A stretch of 64,000 bases of DNA from Vibrio agarilyticus (GCF_012641465.1 NZ_JABAIK010000010.1:1-64000); one strand, 5' to 3'. Numbered from the stretch's first letter, positions 9,370-19,962 are shown. Program-made: numbers and translations. The notes: generated by a model from the sequence alone, not told the origin.

Positions 9370-11022
9370 TTACGCTTTGAACGCTTTAAATGCATTAATC
9401 AAACCGTTCGTTGAGCTATCGTGTGAGCTGATTTTTGCTTCATCAGCCAGCTCTGGCAGAATTTGGTTTGCCAACTGTTTACCCAGTTCAACACCCCATT
9501 GGTCAAAGCTGAAGATATTCCAAATCACACCTTGAACGAAAATCTTATGTTCATACATAGCGATTAAGTTACCCAATGTGCGTGGCGTAATTTGCTTAAC
9601 CAAAATTGAGTTGGTTGGACGGTTACCTTCAAAAACCTTGAATGGTACAAGCTCTGCCACTTCCGCTTCGGTTTTGCCCGCTTTGATAAACTCAGCTAAA
9701 ACCGCTTCTGCTGTTTTACCAAACGCCAATGCTTCTGTTTGTGCAAAGAAGTTCGACATCAATTTTTGATGATGATCGCCTGCAGGATTATGGCTAATCG
9801 CAGGTGCGATAAAGTCACAAGGGATAAGTTTTGTGCCTTGATGGATCAATTGATAGAACGCGTGTTGACCGTTAGTACCCGGTTCACCCCAAATGATTGG
9901 GCCGGTTTGATACGTTACCGCATGACCGTTACGATCAACGTATTTACCATTCGACTCCATGTTTCCTTGTTGGAAATAGGCAGCAAAGCGGTGCATGTAT
10001 TGATCGTATGGCAAAATCGCTTCTGATTCAGCGCCGTGGAAGTTGTTATACCAAATGCCAATCAGTGCCAAAATAACAGGAATGTTGCTTTCCAGTTCCG
10101 TAGTCGCAAAATGCTTGTCCATCTCATGAGCGCCATCAAGCAGCTCAATGAAATTGTCGTAACCGACAGACAGTGCAATCGACAGACCGATCGCAGACCA
10201 AAGTGAGTAACGACCACCCACCCAGTCCCAGAACTCAAACATGTTGTCGGTATCAATACCAAACTCAGCAACCGCAGTGCCATTGGTTGATAGCGCAGCA
10301 AAGTGTTTCGCAACATGCGCCTCATCGCCCGCTGAACCTAGGAACCAATCACGCGCAGTGTGTGCGTTCGTCATCGTTTCTTGAGTGGTAAAGGTTTTTG
10401 ACGCAATCAAGAATAAGGTGGTTTCTGGATCCACTTTCTTCAGCGTTTCCACCACATGAGTGCCATCCACGTTAGACACAAAATGCAGATTCAAATGATT
10501 TTTGTAAGGTGCAAGCGCCTCTGTCACCATGTAAGGGCCAAGATCTGAGCCACCAATACCGATGTTAACAATATCGGTGATCGCTTTGCCTGTATAACCT
10601 TTCCATTCACCGCCAATCACGCGCTCAGTAAACTGCTTGATTTTTGCCAATACCGCATTAACCGCTGGCATGACATCTTCACCATCGACCATAACTGGTG
10701 TGTTACTGCGATTACGCAAAGCCGTATGCAAAACAGCGCGACCTTCGGTTTGGTTGATCGCTTCGCCACTGAACATCGCGCCGATAGCCGCGCTCAGTTC
10801 GGTCTCTTTTGCCAAAGCAAACAGATGTGAAAGCGTCTCTTCGCTAATCAGGTTTTTAGAGTAATCGACTAAGATATCTTGACCAAAACGCGCAGAGAAT
10901 TTATCAAAACGCGCCGCGTCTTGAGCAAATAGCGCCGTCATATCCATATCTTGCGCGTTTTCAAAATGCGCAGTCAGCGCAGTCCAAGCTTGAGTTTGGG
11001 TTGGGTTGATATTTTTCAACAT
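9370..11022 (-). CDS. pgi: glucose-6-phosphate isomerase
   Basis: 550 aa, the normal bacterial length. It interconverts glucose-6-phosphate and fructose-6-phosphate in glycolysis and gluconeogenesis. Signatures seen are [27 protein letters not shown], the family motif [16 protein letters not shown] and, near the C-terminus, [20 protein letters not shown], including the catalytic Lys/His region. It is monocistronic. An ERIC-like element sits in the 400-bp gap upstream and could influence its promoter or leader. Confidence 0.97.
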   Translation of the reverse strand: MLKNINPTQTQAWTALTAHFENAQDMDMTALFAQDAARFDKFSARFGQDILVDYSKNLISEETLSHLFALAKETELSAAIGAMFSGEAINQTEGRAVLHTALRNRSNTPVMVDGEDVMPAVNAVLAKIKQFTERVIGGEWKGYTGKAITDIVNIGIGGSDLGPYMVTEALAPYKNHLNLHFVSNVDGTHVVETLKKVDPETTLFLIASKTFTTQETMTNAHTARDWFLGSAGDEAHVAKHFAALSTNGTAVAEFGIDTDNMFEFWDWVGGRYSLWSAIGLSIALSVGYDNFIELLDGAHEMDKHFATTELESNIPVILALIGIWYNNFHGAESEAILPYDQYMHRFAAYFQQGNMESNGKYVDRNGHAVTYQTGPIIWGEPGTNGQHAFYQLIHQGTKLIPCDFIAPAISHNPAGDHHQKLMSNFFAQTEALAFGKTAEAVLAEFIKAGKTEAEVAELVPFKVFEGNRPTNSILVKQITPRTLGNLIAMYEHKIFVQGVIWNIFSFDQWGVELGKQLANQILPELADEAKISSHDSSTNGLINAFKAFKA

Positions 11023-11084
11023 GGTAAAAATCCAGAAGTTATATTGTTTTTAATTCCGTACAGCATCTCAGCGCCGTGCCGCGC

Positions 11085-11242
11085 TATACCCAAACAACTT
11101 GGAGATGCAGGTAGGCGGCAAACGAACAAAGCCTCTGAGCATAGATACACTATGAGATGAGGTTTGTGAGTGCCAGCCAACAACGCTGCAACTTCAAGTA
11201 GAAAGGGGATATTCCCTTTCCACTTGAAGTTGTTTGGGTATA
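11085..11242 (+). repeat. ERIC-like repeat with a duplicated, inverted end (158 bp)
   Basis: It starts TATACCCAAACAACTTGGAG and runs through AGGTAGGCGGCAAACGAAC and GCCAGCCAACAACGC like the 127-bp copies. After the usual ACTTCAAGTAGAAAGGG (11191-11207) it continues into CCCTTTCCACTTGAAGT (11214-11230) and TTGTTTGGGTATA. This makes a 17-bp inverted repeat (16 matching) around a 6-nt loop. The rest of the pgi-alr gap (11243-11433) has a 7-bp GAGCTAA/TTAGCTC repeat and nothing else I can support. Confidence 0.85.
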
Positions 11243-11433
11243 TGAGAAAAAGGCAAAAGTGCCACGAGCTAAATTCTTTTTTAAAAACGCCAAGTTAGCT
11301 CACTAAAAAGTATAACCAAGTTACCTCAAGAAGCGAGGTCCAACATGCAGGTCAACCGCATTATCCCGTTCAAAAATGGCACAAGTATTGCGCTGCATCA
11401 CGCAAAGTTAGATAAATTGTGCCATCGAACAAT

Positions 11434-12522
11434 CTACTCAGTCGTTTCGTATGTGTATTCCATTGCCACACGAGCGGTTAATTTGGTGACCAGCTCATAC
11501 GCTATGGTGCCGATATGCTGCGCCACTTCTTCCGATGGCAGCGCACTTCCCCAAAGTATGGCTTCATCGCCAACACGATCAGCGGCTTCAGGCCCTAAAT
11601 CGACAGTGAGCATGTCCATGGAAACGCGTCCTGCCAGCGGCACTTTGCGACCATTAATCCATACTGGCGTACCATTAGGCGCTGTGCGTGGGTAACCATC
11701 GCCATACCCTATCGCCACAACACCCACTTTGGTATCGCGCTCACTACGCCAGATCCCACCGTAACCGACACTCTCACCAGCCTTGACATCACGCACGGCA
11801 ATCAAGTGAGATTTTAATGTCATTACCGGTTTAAAGCCCAGTTGCTCAGCGCTTTGCTCAGCAAAGGGGGAAACACCATACATAATGATACCAGGGCGAA
11901 CCCACTCTAAGTGGCTCTTTGGCCAAGCAAGAATTCCGGCCGATGCCGCCAGCGTGCGGTCACCCTGGCAACCTTCCGTTAACGCCAAAAACTGGCTCAA
12001 TTGCTCAGTGGTGACCGCGCTTTGTAATTCATCGGCGCAACCAAAGTGGCTCATATAACGCAGCGGCTTGGCGACATTGTTGCACTGATGCAATCGCGCA
12101 ACAAAATCATCAAACTGCTCAGGGCGTACACCGAGCCTGTGCATACCACTATCAATTTTTAGCCATACGACAACTGGCGTCTCCAATTGCGCCGCTTCAA
12201 GATCGCGCAACTGCTCTTCGCAATGCACTACCGTTTGAATGTTATTTGTCACGAGCACACGTAAATCACTGGCTGAATAAAAGCCTTCCAGCAATAAAAT
12301 CGGCTGCACAATCCCATTAGCTCGCAATTGTAACGCCTCTTCAATACGCGCCACACCAAATGCATCCGCGCGCTTTGCAGTATCGGCGACATACCGCAAA
12401 CCGTGCCCATAAGCATTGGCTTTGACAACGGCGATCATTTTACTGTGGGGTGCCAACTCAGACAGTCGCGCCAAATTGTGCTCAAGCGCAGCTAAATCTA
12501 TGCTTGCGGTGGCCGCTTTCAT
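11434..12522 (-). CDS. alr: alanine racemase
   Basis: About 362 aa. This PLP enzyme makes D-alanine for peptidoglycan. [11 protein letters not shown] contains the Schiff-base lysine. [11 protein letters not shown] carries the second-base tyrosine region, and GRVSMDM is the conserved late motif. The frame extends to a GTG at 12540 that overlaps the dnaB stop by 4 nt, with further ATGs at 12531 and 12522. I chose 12522 (MKAATASID) from alignment with known Alr starts; the RBS does not decide it. It follows dnaB directly, probably co-transcribed, as in many Vibrio and enteric genomes. Confidence 0.95.
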   Translation of the reverse strand: MKAATASIDLAALEHNLARLSELAPHSKMIAVVKANAYGHGLRYVADTAKRADAFGVARIEEALQLRANGIVQPILLLEGFYSASDLRVLVTNNIQTVVHCEEQLRDLEAAQLETPVVVWLKIDSGMHRLGVRPEQFDDFVARLHQCNNVAKPLRYMSHFGCADELQSAVTTEQLSQFLALTEGCQGDRTLAASAGILAWPKSHLEWVRPGIIMYGVSPFAEQSAEQLGFKPVMTLKSHLIAVRDVKAGESVGYGGIWRSERDTKVGVVAIGYGDGYPRTAPNGTPVWINGRKVPLAGRVSMDMLTVDLGPEAADRVGDEAILWGSALPSEEVAQHIGTIAYELVTKLTARVAMEYTYETTE

Positions 12523-12536
12523 ATAACTCATGGGGA

Positions 12537-13934
12537 TCACTCATCGTCGTCAAAGGCAGGGCCTGCGTAGTTGTCAAAACGCGAATGCTGACCTTGGAAG
12601 GTCAAGCGCACGCGGCCAATCGGACCGTTACGTTGCTTACCAATAATAATTTCGGAGGTACCCTTATAGGGGCTATCAGGATGGTAAACTTCATCACGAT
12701 AAATGAACATAATTAAGTCGGCGTCTTGCTCAATCGAGCCAGATTCACGCAAGTCTGAGTTCACCGGGCGTTTATCCGCGCGTTGTTCCAACGAACGGTT
12801 AAGCTGAGAGAGCGCGACCACAGGCACATTAAGTTCTTTTGCTAATGCTTTGAGTGAGCGAGAAATTTCTGCGATTTCCAATGTTCGGTTCTCCGATAAC
12901 GACGGCACTCGCATCAATTGCAAATAATCGACCATGATCATCGAAAGACCGCCATGTTCGCGAGCGACCCGACGCGCTCGAGAGCGCAATTCTGTTGGTG
13001 TCAAACCGGAGCTGTCGTCGATATACATGTTTTTCTTTTGCATCAAAATCCCCATGGTTGAGGAGATGCGTGCCCAGTCATCATCATCCAGCTGACCGGT
13101 ACGAATTTTGGTTTGATCGACACGAGAAAGTGAGGCCAATGTACGCATCATCAACTGCTCTGATGGCATTTCGAGCGAGAAAATCAGCACTGGCTTATCT
13201 TGCTCCATTGCGGCGTTTTCACACAAGTTCATCGCAAACGTGGTTTTACCCATCGAAGGGCGCGCGGCCACAATCACCAGATCCGAGCCCTGTAAACCCG
13301 CTGTCATTTTATTAAGATCGGTAAAACCGGTACTGACCCCTGTCACGCCGTCTTGCGGCGATTGATACAAAAGTTCAATTCGCTCAAGTGTTTTTTCTAA
13401 GATTGAATCGACATTTTGCGGCCCTTCGTTATCACGAGTGCGCTCTTCAGCAATGGCAAACACTTTGCTTTCGGCCAGATCAAGGAGCTCTTCCGACGTA
13501 CGGCCTTGCGGATCGTAGCCTGCATCGGCGATATCATTGGCAACGCTTATTAGGCTACGCACCATGGCGCGTTCTGCCACAATGTCGGCATAGGCATTGA
13601 TGTTCGCTGCGCTGGGAGTATTTTTCGCCAAATCAGCCAAATAGGCAAAACCGCCAACATCATCGAGCTGCTCTCGGCGCTCTAAAAACTCAGATAGCGT
13701 AATAAGATCCAGTGGTTTATTCTGCTCAAGAATCGATTTGCTGGCTTCAAAAATCAGTCTGTGTGGGCGACTGTAGAAATCTTTTGCGACAACACGCTCT
13801 GCCACGGTATCCCAACGCTCATTATCCAGCAGCAAGCCGCCAATAACGGACTGCTCCGCCTCTAACGAATGCGGGGGCGCCTTAATGGCTTCGACCTGAC
13901 TGTCGATCGGTTTACGATGTTTATTTTCCGCCAT
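12537..13934 (-). CDS. dnaB: replicative DNA helicase DnaB
   Basis: 465 aa. This is the hexameric 5'-3' helicase of the replication fork. The N-terminal domain ([19 protein letters not shown]) binds primase. The C-terminal RecA-like motor has Walker [12 protein letters not shown], Walker [11 protein letters not shown], and [24 protein letters not shown], and [10 protein letters not shown] near the end. No intein is present: the conserved blocks are uninterrupted. It is upstream of, and overlapping, the longest alr frame. Confidence 0.98.
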   Translation of the reverse strand: MAENKHRKPIDSQVEAIKAPPHSLEAEQSVIGGLLLDNERWDTVAERVVAKDFYSRPHRLIFEASKSILEQNKPLDLITLSEFLERREQLDDVGGFAYLADLAKNTPSAANINAYADIVAERAMVRSLISVANDIADAGYDPQGRTSEELLDLAESKVFAIAEERTRDNEGPQNVDSILEKTLERIELLYQSPQDGVTGVSTGFTDLNKMTAGLQGSDLVIVAARPSMGKTTFAMNLCENAAMEQDKPVLIFSLEMPSEQLMMRTLASLSRVDQTKIRTGQLDDDDWARISSTMGILMQKKNMYIDDSSGLTPTELRSRARRVAREHGGLSMIMVDYLQLMRVPSLSENRTLEIAEISRSLKALAKELNVPVVALSQLNRSLEQRADKRPVNSDLRESGSIEQDADLIMFIYRDEVYHPDSPYKGTSEIIIGKQRNGPIGRVRLTFQGQHSRFDNYAGPAFDDDE

Positions 13935-14131
13935 GATGTCACTCTACAACTCACACTGATCGACCATTATAACCGAGCGTCAGAGTTTGTAATGAAGAAT
14001 TCGAACTTTCCGTGTCAGTTTCTGGCAAGCTTTTGCGTTCACCAACGGCAGAACCTCGCATCTTTGAAGGAGTTGAGTATAATATCGCTCCACGGATGAA
14101 CTCGTCTAAATCATTGCCTTTGTGAGGTTTT

Positions 14132-14917
14132 GTGTCGCCCTTTCGCTGTCATTACCGACGCCTGCTTGCGTTACCCGTCGTCCTATTAGCCAACAGTGCA
14201 TTTGCATTAGAGCAAGCTGCTGAGCGCGCCCTCTCTTTTGAGTGGATGCCGCCGGTGCATGGTGAAGCTGAATTTGGTTACATTGCCCATTCAGGAAATA
14301 CAGAATCAAAAGCGCTGAACACTCGCTTGGCAGGGGAGTACACCATAGGACGTCACCGTTCTTCTGCAGAATGGCGTTATTTTCACCTATATAAAGATGG
14401 TGAAGAAGACTCTCGGACCTTTACTTACGCCGCTCAAACTGACTTTAAGCTAGGCCCTAAAGCCTACCTCTACGGTAACTTTCAAGGCGTTGACAGCAAG
14501 TACAGTGCGTACTTTAAAGACTATACCGTTTCAAGTGGCCTTGGTTATCAAATCACCAACACTGAGACTTTCTTACTGGAATTTGAAGTCGGCCCGGGGT
14601 TTCGTTATCAAAAACCCAATACGGAAGAAATTGACGACGATGACCTGGTTTTTCCAGAGGATGTTAAAGAAGGTATTGTACGCACGCACATCACATCTGC
14701 GTGGCAAGTGGTCGATAATTTAAGACTTGCCGCCGATGTTACCGCAGTCTCAGGGCGCAGCAACATGCGGATTGATAGCTCGATAAGCATCAATAATGAG
14801 ATTACTGAACGTATCGCGTTAAAAATTGCCCATTCGCAAGCCTATCACGACCGTGTACCCGAAGGGCTTTACAATTCCGACTCACTGTTTTCGGTTAACG
14901 TACTCTTTGATTTCTAA
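14132..14917 (+). CDS. DUF481 family outer-membrane protein (YdiY-like)
   Basis: 261 aa with a GTG start; GAGG lies 4 nt upstream. The signal peptide (RRLLALPVVLLANSAFA) is followed by a barrel rich in strands: GEAEFGYIAHSGNTESK (the DUF481 opening), GNFQGVDSKY, FLLEFEVGPGFRY. It ends in VLFDF, an aromatic C-terminus for BAM insertion. The DUF481 family is of unknown function. A bidirectional terminator separates it from rplI. Confidence 0.85.
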   Translation: MSPFRCHYRRLLALPVVLLANSAFALEQAAERALSFEWMPPVHGEAEFGYIAHSGNTESKALNTRLAGEYTIGRHRSSAEWRYFHLYKDGEEDSRTFTYAAQTDFKLGPKAYLYGNFQGVDSKYSAYFKDYTVSSGLGYQITNTETFLLEFEVGPGFRYQKPNTEEIDDDDLVFPEDVKEGIVRTHITSAWQVVDNLRLAADVTAVSGRSNMRIDSSISINNEITERIALKIAHSQAYHDRVPEGLYNSDSLFSVNVLFDF

Positions 14918-14952
14918 TCCCCGATGGCGAATGTGGTGGCCAGAAGCAGACA

Positions 14953-14985
14953 TAAAAAAAGCACCTCTTTCGAGGTGCTTTTTAA
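14953..14985. terminator. bidirectional intrinsic terminator, DUF481 gene / rplI
   Basis: AAAAAAAGCACCTC-TTTC-GAGGTGCTTTTTAAA has a perfect stem with A- and T-runs. It ends both the DUF481 gene and the rpsF-priB-rpsR-rplI operon. Confidence 0.93.
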
Positions 14986-15003
14986 ATTACTTAAATGAGT
15001 AAA

Positions 15004-15453
15004 TTACTCAGCTACAACGTTAACTTTAACTGTTGCAAATACGTCTGAGTGAAGTTGTAGAGAAACTTCGAACTCACCAGTTGTGCGTAGAGCACCTTCT
15101 GGAAGACGAACTTCGCTCTTAGCAACTGCAACGCCAGCAGCAGAAACTGCATCAGCGATGTCACGAGTACCGATAGAACCGAATAGTTTACCTTCGTCAC
15201 CCGCTTTAGAAGTGATAACAACCGCTTCTAGCTCAGCAACTTTCTCAGCACGAGCTTCTGCAGCAGCCAGTTGCTCAGCAACTTTAGCTTCTAGTTCAGC
15301 GCGACGAACTTCGAACATTTCAACGTTATTTTTAGTTGCCATAACTGCTTTACCTTGAGGGATAAGGAAGTTACGAGCATAGCCAGATTTAACGTTAACA
15401 GTATCGCCAAGACCACCTAGGTTACCGATTTTATCAAGTAGAATAACTTGCAT
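15004..15453 (-). CDS. rplI: 50S ribosomal protein L9
   Basis: 149 aa, standard length. It starts [19 protein letters not shown], the L9 N-domain that binds 23S rRNA, followed by the long connecting helix rich in Ala/Glu (about 45-80) and the C-domain ending VNVVAE. Last gene of rpsF-priB-rpsR-rplI, 33 bp after rpsR. AGAGGA lies upstream of its ATG. Confidence 0.98.
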   Translation of the reverse strand: MQVILLDKIGNLGGLGDTVNVKSGYARNFLIPQGKAVMATKNNVEMFEVRRAELEAKVAEQLAAAEARAEKVAELEAVVITSKAGDEGKLFGSIGTRDIADAVSAAGVAVAKSEVRLPEGALRTTGEFEVSLQLHSDVFATVKVNVVAE

Positions 15454-15486
15454 TGTTTAATCCTCTTTCTTAATAAAACGAACCGA

Positions 15487-15717
<231 letters not shown>

Positions 15718-15730
15718 CTATCTCCTGATC

Positions 15731-16033
15731 TTAAATTTGAGTAATGTGTTCGGCATGCAGCACCAATTTTCCCACGCCATTTCGGCTGGTTTGATAAGCG
15801 ACAAAGCCTCTTACCTTAATGCTACTACCTTGTACTAAATTCTGAGTATCTGTTTGTGACCTTTGCCCACTCACCACCACAGGCATAAGACAATACACTT
15901 GTCTTGGGAGGTCAGCTTCAATTACGGTTGAGCGGTGCTCAAGCCAGAATCGACAGTGATGTATACCACTTGGGCTTTGACTTCGAATAGGAGGCTTAGC
16001 AACAACGCCACTGAGCTCCATTCGGTTGGTCAT
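15731..16033 (-). CDS. priB: primosomal replication protein N (PriB)
   Basis: 100 aa single-stranded DNA-binding OB-fold protein that bridges PriA and DnaT at restarted forks. It opens TNRMELSGVVAKPPIRSQSPSG and contains CRFWLEHRS and VRGFVAYQTSRNGVGKLVLHAEHI, typical of PriB. It lies 8 bp after rpsF, the conserved enteric/Vibrio arrangement. priA is elsewhere in this window (47920-50133). Confidence 0.95.
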   Translation of the reverse strand: MTNRMELSGVVAKPPIRSQSPSGIHHCRFWLEHRSTVIEADLPRQVYCLMPVVVSGQRSQTDTQNLVQGSSIKVRGFVAYQTSRNGVGKLVLHAEHITQI

Positions 16034-16041
16034 AGCAGCAA

Positions 16042-16407
16042 TTACTCAGCAGCTTCTACGCGCTCTTCACGCTTTGCAGAACGTTCTTCTTTCTGCTTTA
16101 GCATGATTGATGGCTCAGTGATAGCCGCTTTAGTACGCATGATCATGTTACGTAGAACTGCATCGTTGTAACGGAAAGCAGTTTCTAGTTCATCGATAAC
16201 AGCTTGATCAGCTTCAACGTTCATAAGAACGTAGTGAGCTTTGTGAAGCTTGTTGATTGGGTAAGCCAATTGACGACGACCCCAATCTTCTAGACGGTGG
16301 ATAGTACCGCCAGTTTCAGTGATAGAACCAGTGTAACGCTCGATCATGCCAGCAACTTGCTCGCTTTGATCTGGGTGCACCATGAATACGATTTCGTAAT
16401 GACGCAT
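16042..16407 (-). CDS. rpsF: 30S ribosomal protein S6
   Basis: 121 aa, with [18 protein letters not shown] at the start, [18 protein letters not shown] centrally, and a charged tail ending RVEAAE. The tail is a possible RimK-type glutamylation region in relatives, but it ends here in a single Glu. The RBS is TAAGGAG. First gene of the operon. Confidence 0.97.
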   Translation of the reverse strand: MRHYEIVFMVHPDQSEQVAGMIERYTGSITETGGTIHRLEDWGRRQLAYPINKLHKAHYVLMNVEADQAVIDELETAFRYNDAVLRNMIMRTKAAITEPSIMLKQKEERSAKREERVEAAE

Positions 16408-16445
16408 GTGTTGCTCCTTACGGATTATTCAGCTTCCACAGATGG

Positions 16446-16491
16446 CTCGGTCAACCAGAGGAAGCAAGGAACTAAGGGTTAGTGGACCGAG
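16446..16491 (-). promoter_or_regulatory. possible S6:S18-binding leader of rpsF
   Basis: On the minus strand CTCGGTC (16491-16485) and GACCGAG (16452-16446) pair over about 32 nt, 40-85 nt upstream of the rpsF ATG. A conserved leader RNA bound by the S6:S18 complex, with an exposed CCG, is known upstream of many rpsF genes. Here CCG lies within GACCGAG. I infer that assignment from position and the CCG; a covariance search would settle it. Confidence 0.45.
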
Positions 16492-16576
16492 ATTTTGGAC
16501 GGAGAATAGTACTTAAAGGTCGTAAATTAAGCAAGCGGTATTTATCGCGAGAATAACGTAGGAAGATGAACCCGCA

Positions 16577-16626
16577 AGATACCCAAGTAACTTCAAGATA
16601 AGAGCGGTTTGAGAGACCGCCCTTAT
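16577..16626. repeat. solo end of second repeat family plus hairpin, downstream of rpe
   Basis: GATACCCAAGTAACTTCAAG (from 16577) is the terminal sequence of the 58836-59103 family. It is immediately followed by ATAAGAGCGGT-TTGAGAG-ACCGCCCTTAT, an 11-bp stem with one mismatch. It lies about 25 nt past the rpe stop and may end rpe transcripts, although it has no U-run. Confidence 0.55.
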
Positions 16627-16649
16627 TGTGCTGATTCGGTGAAAGGTGT

Positions 16650-17318
16650 TTACGCTTTTGCCAACTCGGCGCGCATTTGATCGATGACCGCTTTGTAATC
16701 TGGCTCGCCGAAAATTGCCGAGCCCGCAACGAACATATCCGCGCCTGCTTGGGCTATTTCACGAATGTTATCCACTTTGACACCACCATCAATTTCAAGG
16801 CGAATATCGCGACCCGATGCATCAATCATCTTACGTACTGCTCGCAGTTTATCTAGCGTATTGGGAATAAATGATTGACCACCAAACCCTGGGTTGACTG
16901 ACATCAACAAAATCATATCCACTTTATCCATGATGTATTCAAGATGAGACAAAGGGGTCGCTGGGTTTAATACTACTCCTGCTTGGCAGCCATGTTCTTT
17001 AATAAGCTGCAGCGTACGATCCACATGCTCAGACGCTTCAATATGAAATGTGATCATGGTTGCGCCCGCTTTAGCAAAATCAGGAATGATGCGATCGACC
17101 GGCTTTACCATTAAATGCACATCAATCGGTGCGGTGATGCCATAATCACGCAGCGCTTTACAAATTGGCGCGCCAAAGGTCAAGTTGGGCACATAATGGT
17201 TATCCATTACATCAAAGTGCACCACATCCGCGCCTGCCGCGAGCACTCTTTCAACATCTTCACCAAGACGCGCAAAATCGGCAGATAAAATGGAGGGGGC
17301 AATTAAAAACTCTTTCAT
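16650..17318 (-). CDS. rpe: ribulose-phosphate 3-epimerase
   Basis: About 222 aa. It interconverts ribulose-5-P and xylulose-5-P in the pentose phosphate pathway. The TIM barrel opens [14 protein letters not shown], with [14 protein letters not shown] and DVHLMV (metal ligands), VNPGFGGQ (phosphate loop) and LEIDGGV. ATG 17318 is chosen because TTGAGG lies exactly upstream; the TTG at 17330 is part of that signal. It is the last gene of the long pilMNOPQ-aroKB-damX-dam-rpe run. Confidence 0.96.
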   Translation of the reverse strand: MKEFLIAPSILSADFARLGEDVERVLAAGADVVHFDVMDNHYVPNLTFGAPICKALRDYGITAPIDVHLMVKPVDRIIPDFAKAGATMITFHIEASEHVDRTLQLIKEHGCQAGVVLNPATPLSHLEYIMDKVDMILLMSVNPGFGGQSFIPNTLDKLRAVRKMIDASGRDIRLEIDGGVKVDNIREIAQAGADMFVAGSAIFGEPDYKAVIDQMRAELAKA

Positions 17319-17471
17319 ATTCGACCTCAACGATCCTTGATGCGCCAGCGGCGCAGGTTGTCATAGCGGGGATAACCCAAGTTTACTCTAAAAATACCAC
17401 TGACGGCCAAAGCGTGATTTGGGTATTCAAAATGCAGGTAAGCGGCAAGTCAACAACGCCGTCGAAACACC

Positions 17472-18305
17472 TTATTGAGCCGCAAAAAGCGCCAATAACT
17501 CATCCACTTTATTACGACCTGCGCCATTACGACTGATTGTTCGCTTCACTTTCACCACATTAAGCTGAGCGCCATGGTAAAGCCTGCGTGTCAGCGTTGT
17601 GTCGTGATTTGAAATTAAGACGGGAATACCGCGCTCATACGCGGTTTTCTCGGCGATATCGGCCAGTGCAGCCTGATCATCGAGCGTAAATCCAGCCCCA
17701 GAATAAGAGGTAAAATTAGCGGTTGTCGATAAGGGTGCGTATGGTGGATCGCAATAAATCACGCTGCCTTTACGGGCGCGACGAAAAGTGTCTGGGTAAC
17801 TTTCGCAAATAAAAGTAGCTCGCTTCGCTTTCTCGGCGAAAAACTCCAACTCTGCTTCAGGAAAGTAGGGTTTTTTGTACGAACCAAAAGGCACATTAAA
17901 TCCGCCCTTTTTGTTATAACGACATAGACCATTAAAGCCAAAACGGTTCATGTATAAAAACGCCAGCGAGCGATAGAATATCGCGTCTTCGCTATCGCAA
18001 CCGGTTTTATTAAACTGGGCGCGAATATCGAGATAAACCTCTTTGCGATTATATTCTGGCGTAAACCAACGTTTGGCTTCAGCGATATAACGTTCAGGCT
18101 CTGCTTTTAACAAATTATACAGGTTGATCAAATCGGGGTTGATGTCCGCCAGCAAGTACTGTTCGTAGTCGGTATTGAGAAAAATCGACCCCGCCCCCAC
18201 AAACGGCTCCACCAATTTGCGCGCAGGCGGCAAATGGCGCTGAATGTCTTCCACCAAGCCATATTTTCCTCCCGCCCACTTCAGAAAGGCTCGCTGTTTT
18301 TTCAT
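17472..18305 (-). CDS. dam: DNA adenine methylase (GATC-specific)
   Basis: 277 aa, the enteric length. It methylates adenine in GATC, for mismatch repair, replication timing and gene control. FLKWAGGK (SAM-binding motif I), EPFVGAGSIFLNT, YRYN-like CRYNKKGGFNVPFG and the catalytic DPPY (YCDPPYAPLS, about 183-192) appear in the order of alpha-class N6 methylases. It sits between damX and rpe as in E. coli, so it is the housekeeping enzyme rather than a restriction-modification partner. The gap to rpe holds a decayed ERIC-like remnant (about 17418-17468). Confidence 0.97.
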   Translation of the reverse strand: MKKQRAFLKWAGGKYGLVEDIQRHLPPARKLVEPFVGAGSIFLNTDYEQYLLADINPDLINLYNLLKAEPERYIAEAKRWFTPEYNRKEVYLDIRAQFNKTGCDSEDAIFYRSLAFLYMNRFGFNGLCRYNKKGGFNVPFGSYKKPYFPEAELEFFAEKAKRATFICESYPDTFRRARKGSVIYCDPPYAPLSTTANFTSYSGAGFTLDDQAALADIAEKTAYERGIPVLISNHDTTLTRRLYHGAQLNVVKVKRTISRNGAGRNKVDELLALFAAQ

Positions 18306-18374
18306 TGCTTGCTCTATTTATCCACCTAAATTTGAAGCTGCGAAATGTACCATATTTTCGACATTCGCTCAGGA

Positions 18375-19931
18375 TTATTTCGATTGGAGCAGTTCACGCT
18401 GTACTTGCGCTAGTGACTTCGCCCAAGGTCCAACCGCTTGTAATGATGTTGGTAACAGTGCAATCGCATCACGGGCTTGCTGAATGGTGGCAAAATCTTG
18501 ATAAGTAACGATGTACCAAAGGGCACCTTGGCGCACCGTCGAGTAGATTCGAACCTGATTGAGCAGTTGATGCGTGGCAATAAATTGCGTGACCTCTTCA
18601 GGTGAAGTGAGCGCGGCAAGTTGCAATGTATAACTGCGCGGCGGCAATGCGTTAAGCTCACTACGCGCGGCTGCAAGAGGGTCGGTGTCAACAGTCTCTG
18701 CTGGCGTGGCTTCAAAATTATCATCGCTGCGTAGTACAACAATTTTTCCGACCGTCGATGGTGGCACAGCCGCTTGCGCGACAGGCGCGTCGTTAGGCGT
18801 ATCATTGACACTATTGGGGGCCACTTGCACCGCCACGTCGGCAAGTGATTGGGTATTAACGCTGGCGGGCTTTCCTTCCAACAAGGCATCCACCACATTG
18901 GACTCAATAACCACCCGTTGATGGGGCTCATCAGCTACGCCAACACTGACTGTTTCTGTCAAGACCGATGGTGGTAACGCACTAGAGTCATCGGCTATCA
19001 GTGCCGATTGCTTCGATGGTTCACTGTCTGCCAGTGGCGACTCTAACTCACCTTCTGCTACTTCAAGTACCGGACTTGTGCGATTCTCACTCAGTGTGGG
19101 AATGACCGTCTGTTCAGTGACCACCAGCGATTCTGTCGTTTTCGGCGCCGATTGCGGCAAAAGCCACCAATAACCGGCGATGAGTAACACCACAAGCAGC
19201 GCCACCAGCAAAACAATATTCAATGGAGAGGCAACGATAGAGCGAATAATGATCCGTTTTTCCACTTTCTTTTCTCCTAACGCAATGATGTCGCCGGGAT
19301 TGGGGCGAACAAAACGAAATGCGTTGCGCACCCGCTTTTCTTGTGACTCATCGATATAACGAGCGACTTGCTTTTCAAACAACAGCATCGCCTCAGACTC
19401 GCTGAGTGGGTCTATATCCAATTCTATCGGTTTGATCTCTTGACCATAAGCCAGTCGAGTCAATAACCCGTCCAAATGACCCGGTAATGAAAACAGCACC
19501 ACGGTAACACGCCAGCGTGATACCTGACTCAGTTGTGTGACCCAGCTCCAAAGCTCAGTGACAAACCCATCGCTTAAACGATGCGCGTCATCGATGACCA
19601 CAACAGCATCACAGCGACTGCCTTCAAACAGTTGAGCAAAACTTTCAAACAAGGAGGCATCAGGATTAAACAGTGGAGCAGGAAGCAGTTGCTCAAGGAG
19701 TTGGGCGCGCAGTTCACGATCGCTTTGATGAGGACGAACGCACAGTAAGCACTGATTTTGCGTTTGCGCCTTTAACTCAAGATAACGCTGCGCCAGCCAT
19801 GATTTACCACTGCCTGACTCGCCGGAAACCGCAATAAGATTTGAGCGAAAGTGAGACAACAACGCAATGCGTTCAAGTAACTCGGTCTGAGACTCAAGTT
19901 CGATGACATATGGAGACTGCATGGAGGCCAT
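18375..19931 (-). CDS. damX: DamX-like cell-division protein: AAA ATPase, membrane segment and SPOR domain
   Basis: About 518 aa. The N-terminal AAA/ExeA-like ATPase domain has Walker A GESGSGKSW (about 37-45) and Walker B VVVIDDAHRL. A single membrane segment (LLVALLVVLLIAGYWWLL, near 245) is followed by a long, low-complexity periplasmic linker and a C-terminal SPOR domain (YTLQLAALTSPEEVTQFI to WAKSLAQVQ) that binds denuded septal glycan. E. coli DamX has the membrane segment and SPOR domain but not the ATPase part. Start uncertain: GTG 19937, ATG 19931 and ATG 19922 are all possible. It lies between aroB and dam. Confidence 0.88.
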   Translation of the reverse strand: MASMQSPYVIELESQTELLERIALLSHFRSNLIAVSGESGSGKSWLAQRYLELKAQTQNQCLLCVRPHQSDRELRAQLLEQLLPAPLFNPDASLFESFAQLFEGSRCDAVVVIDDAHRLSDGFVTELWSWVTQLSQVSRWRVTVVLFSLPGHLDGLLTRLAYGQEIKPIELDIDPLSESEAMLLFEKQVARYIDESQEKRVRNAFRFVRPNPGDIIALGEKKVEKRIIIRSIVASPLNIVLLVALLVVLLIAGYWWLLPQSAPKTTESLVVTEQTVIPTLSENRTSPVLEVAEGELESPLADSEPSKQSALIADDSSALPPSVLTETVSVGVADEPHQRVVIESNVVDALLEGKPASVNTQSLADVAVQVAPNSVNDTPNDAPVAQAAVPPSTVGKIVVLRSDDNFEATPAETVDTDPLAAARSELNALPPRSYTLQLAALTSPEEVTQFIATHQLLNQVRIYSTVRQGALWYIVTYQDFATIQQARDAIALLPTSLQAVGPWAKSLAQVQRELLQSK

Positions 19932-19962
19932 CTTCACTTCTCGCCAAGGTTAAAATAACAAA

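Noticed and set aside
12537-13934. Intein in dnaB
   Set aside because: The helicase motifs are continuous, and the length of 465 aa equals the intein-free form.
17165-17536. 123-codon plus-strand frame across rpe and dam
   Set aside because: Antisense shadow of rpe and the decayed repeat, no start signal.
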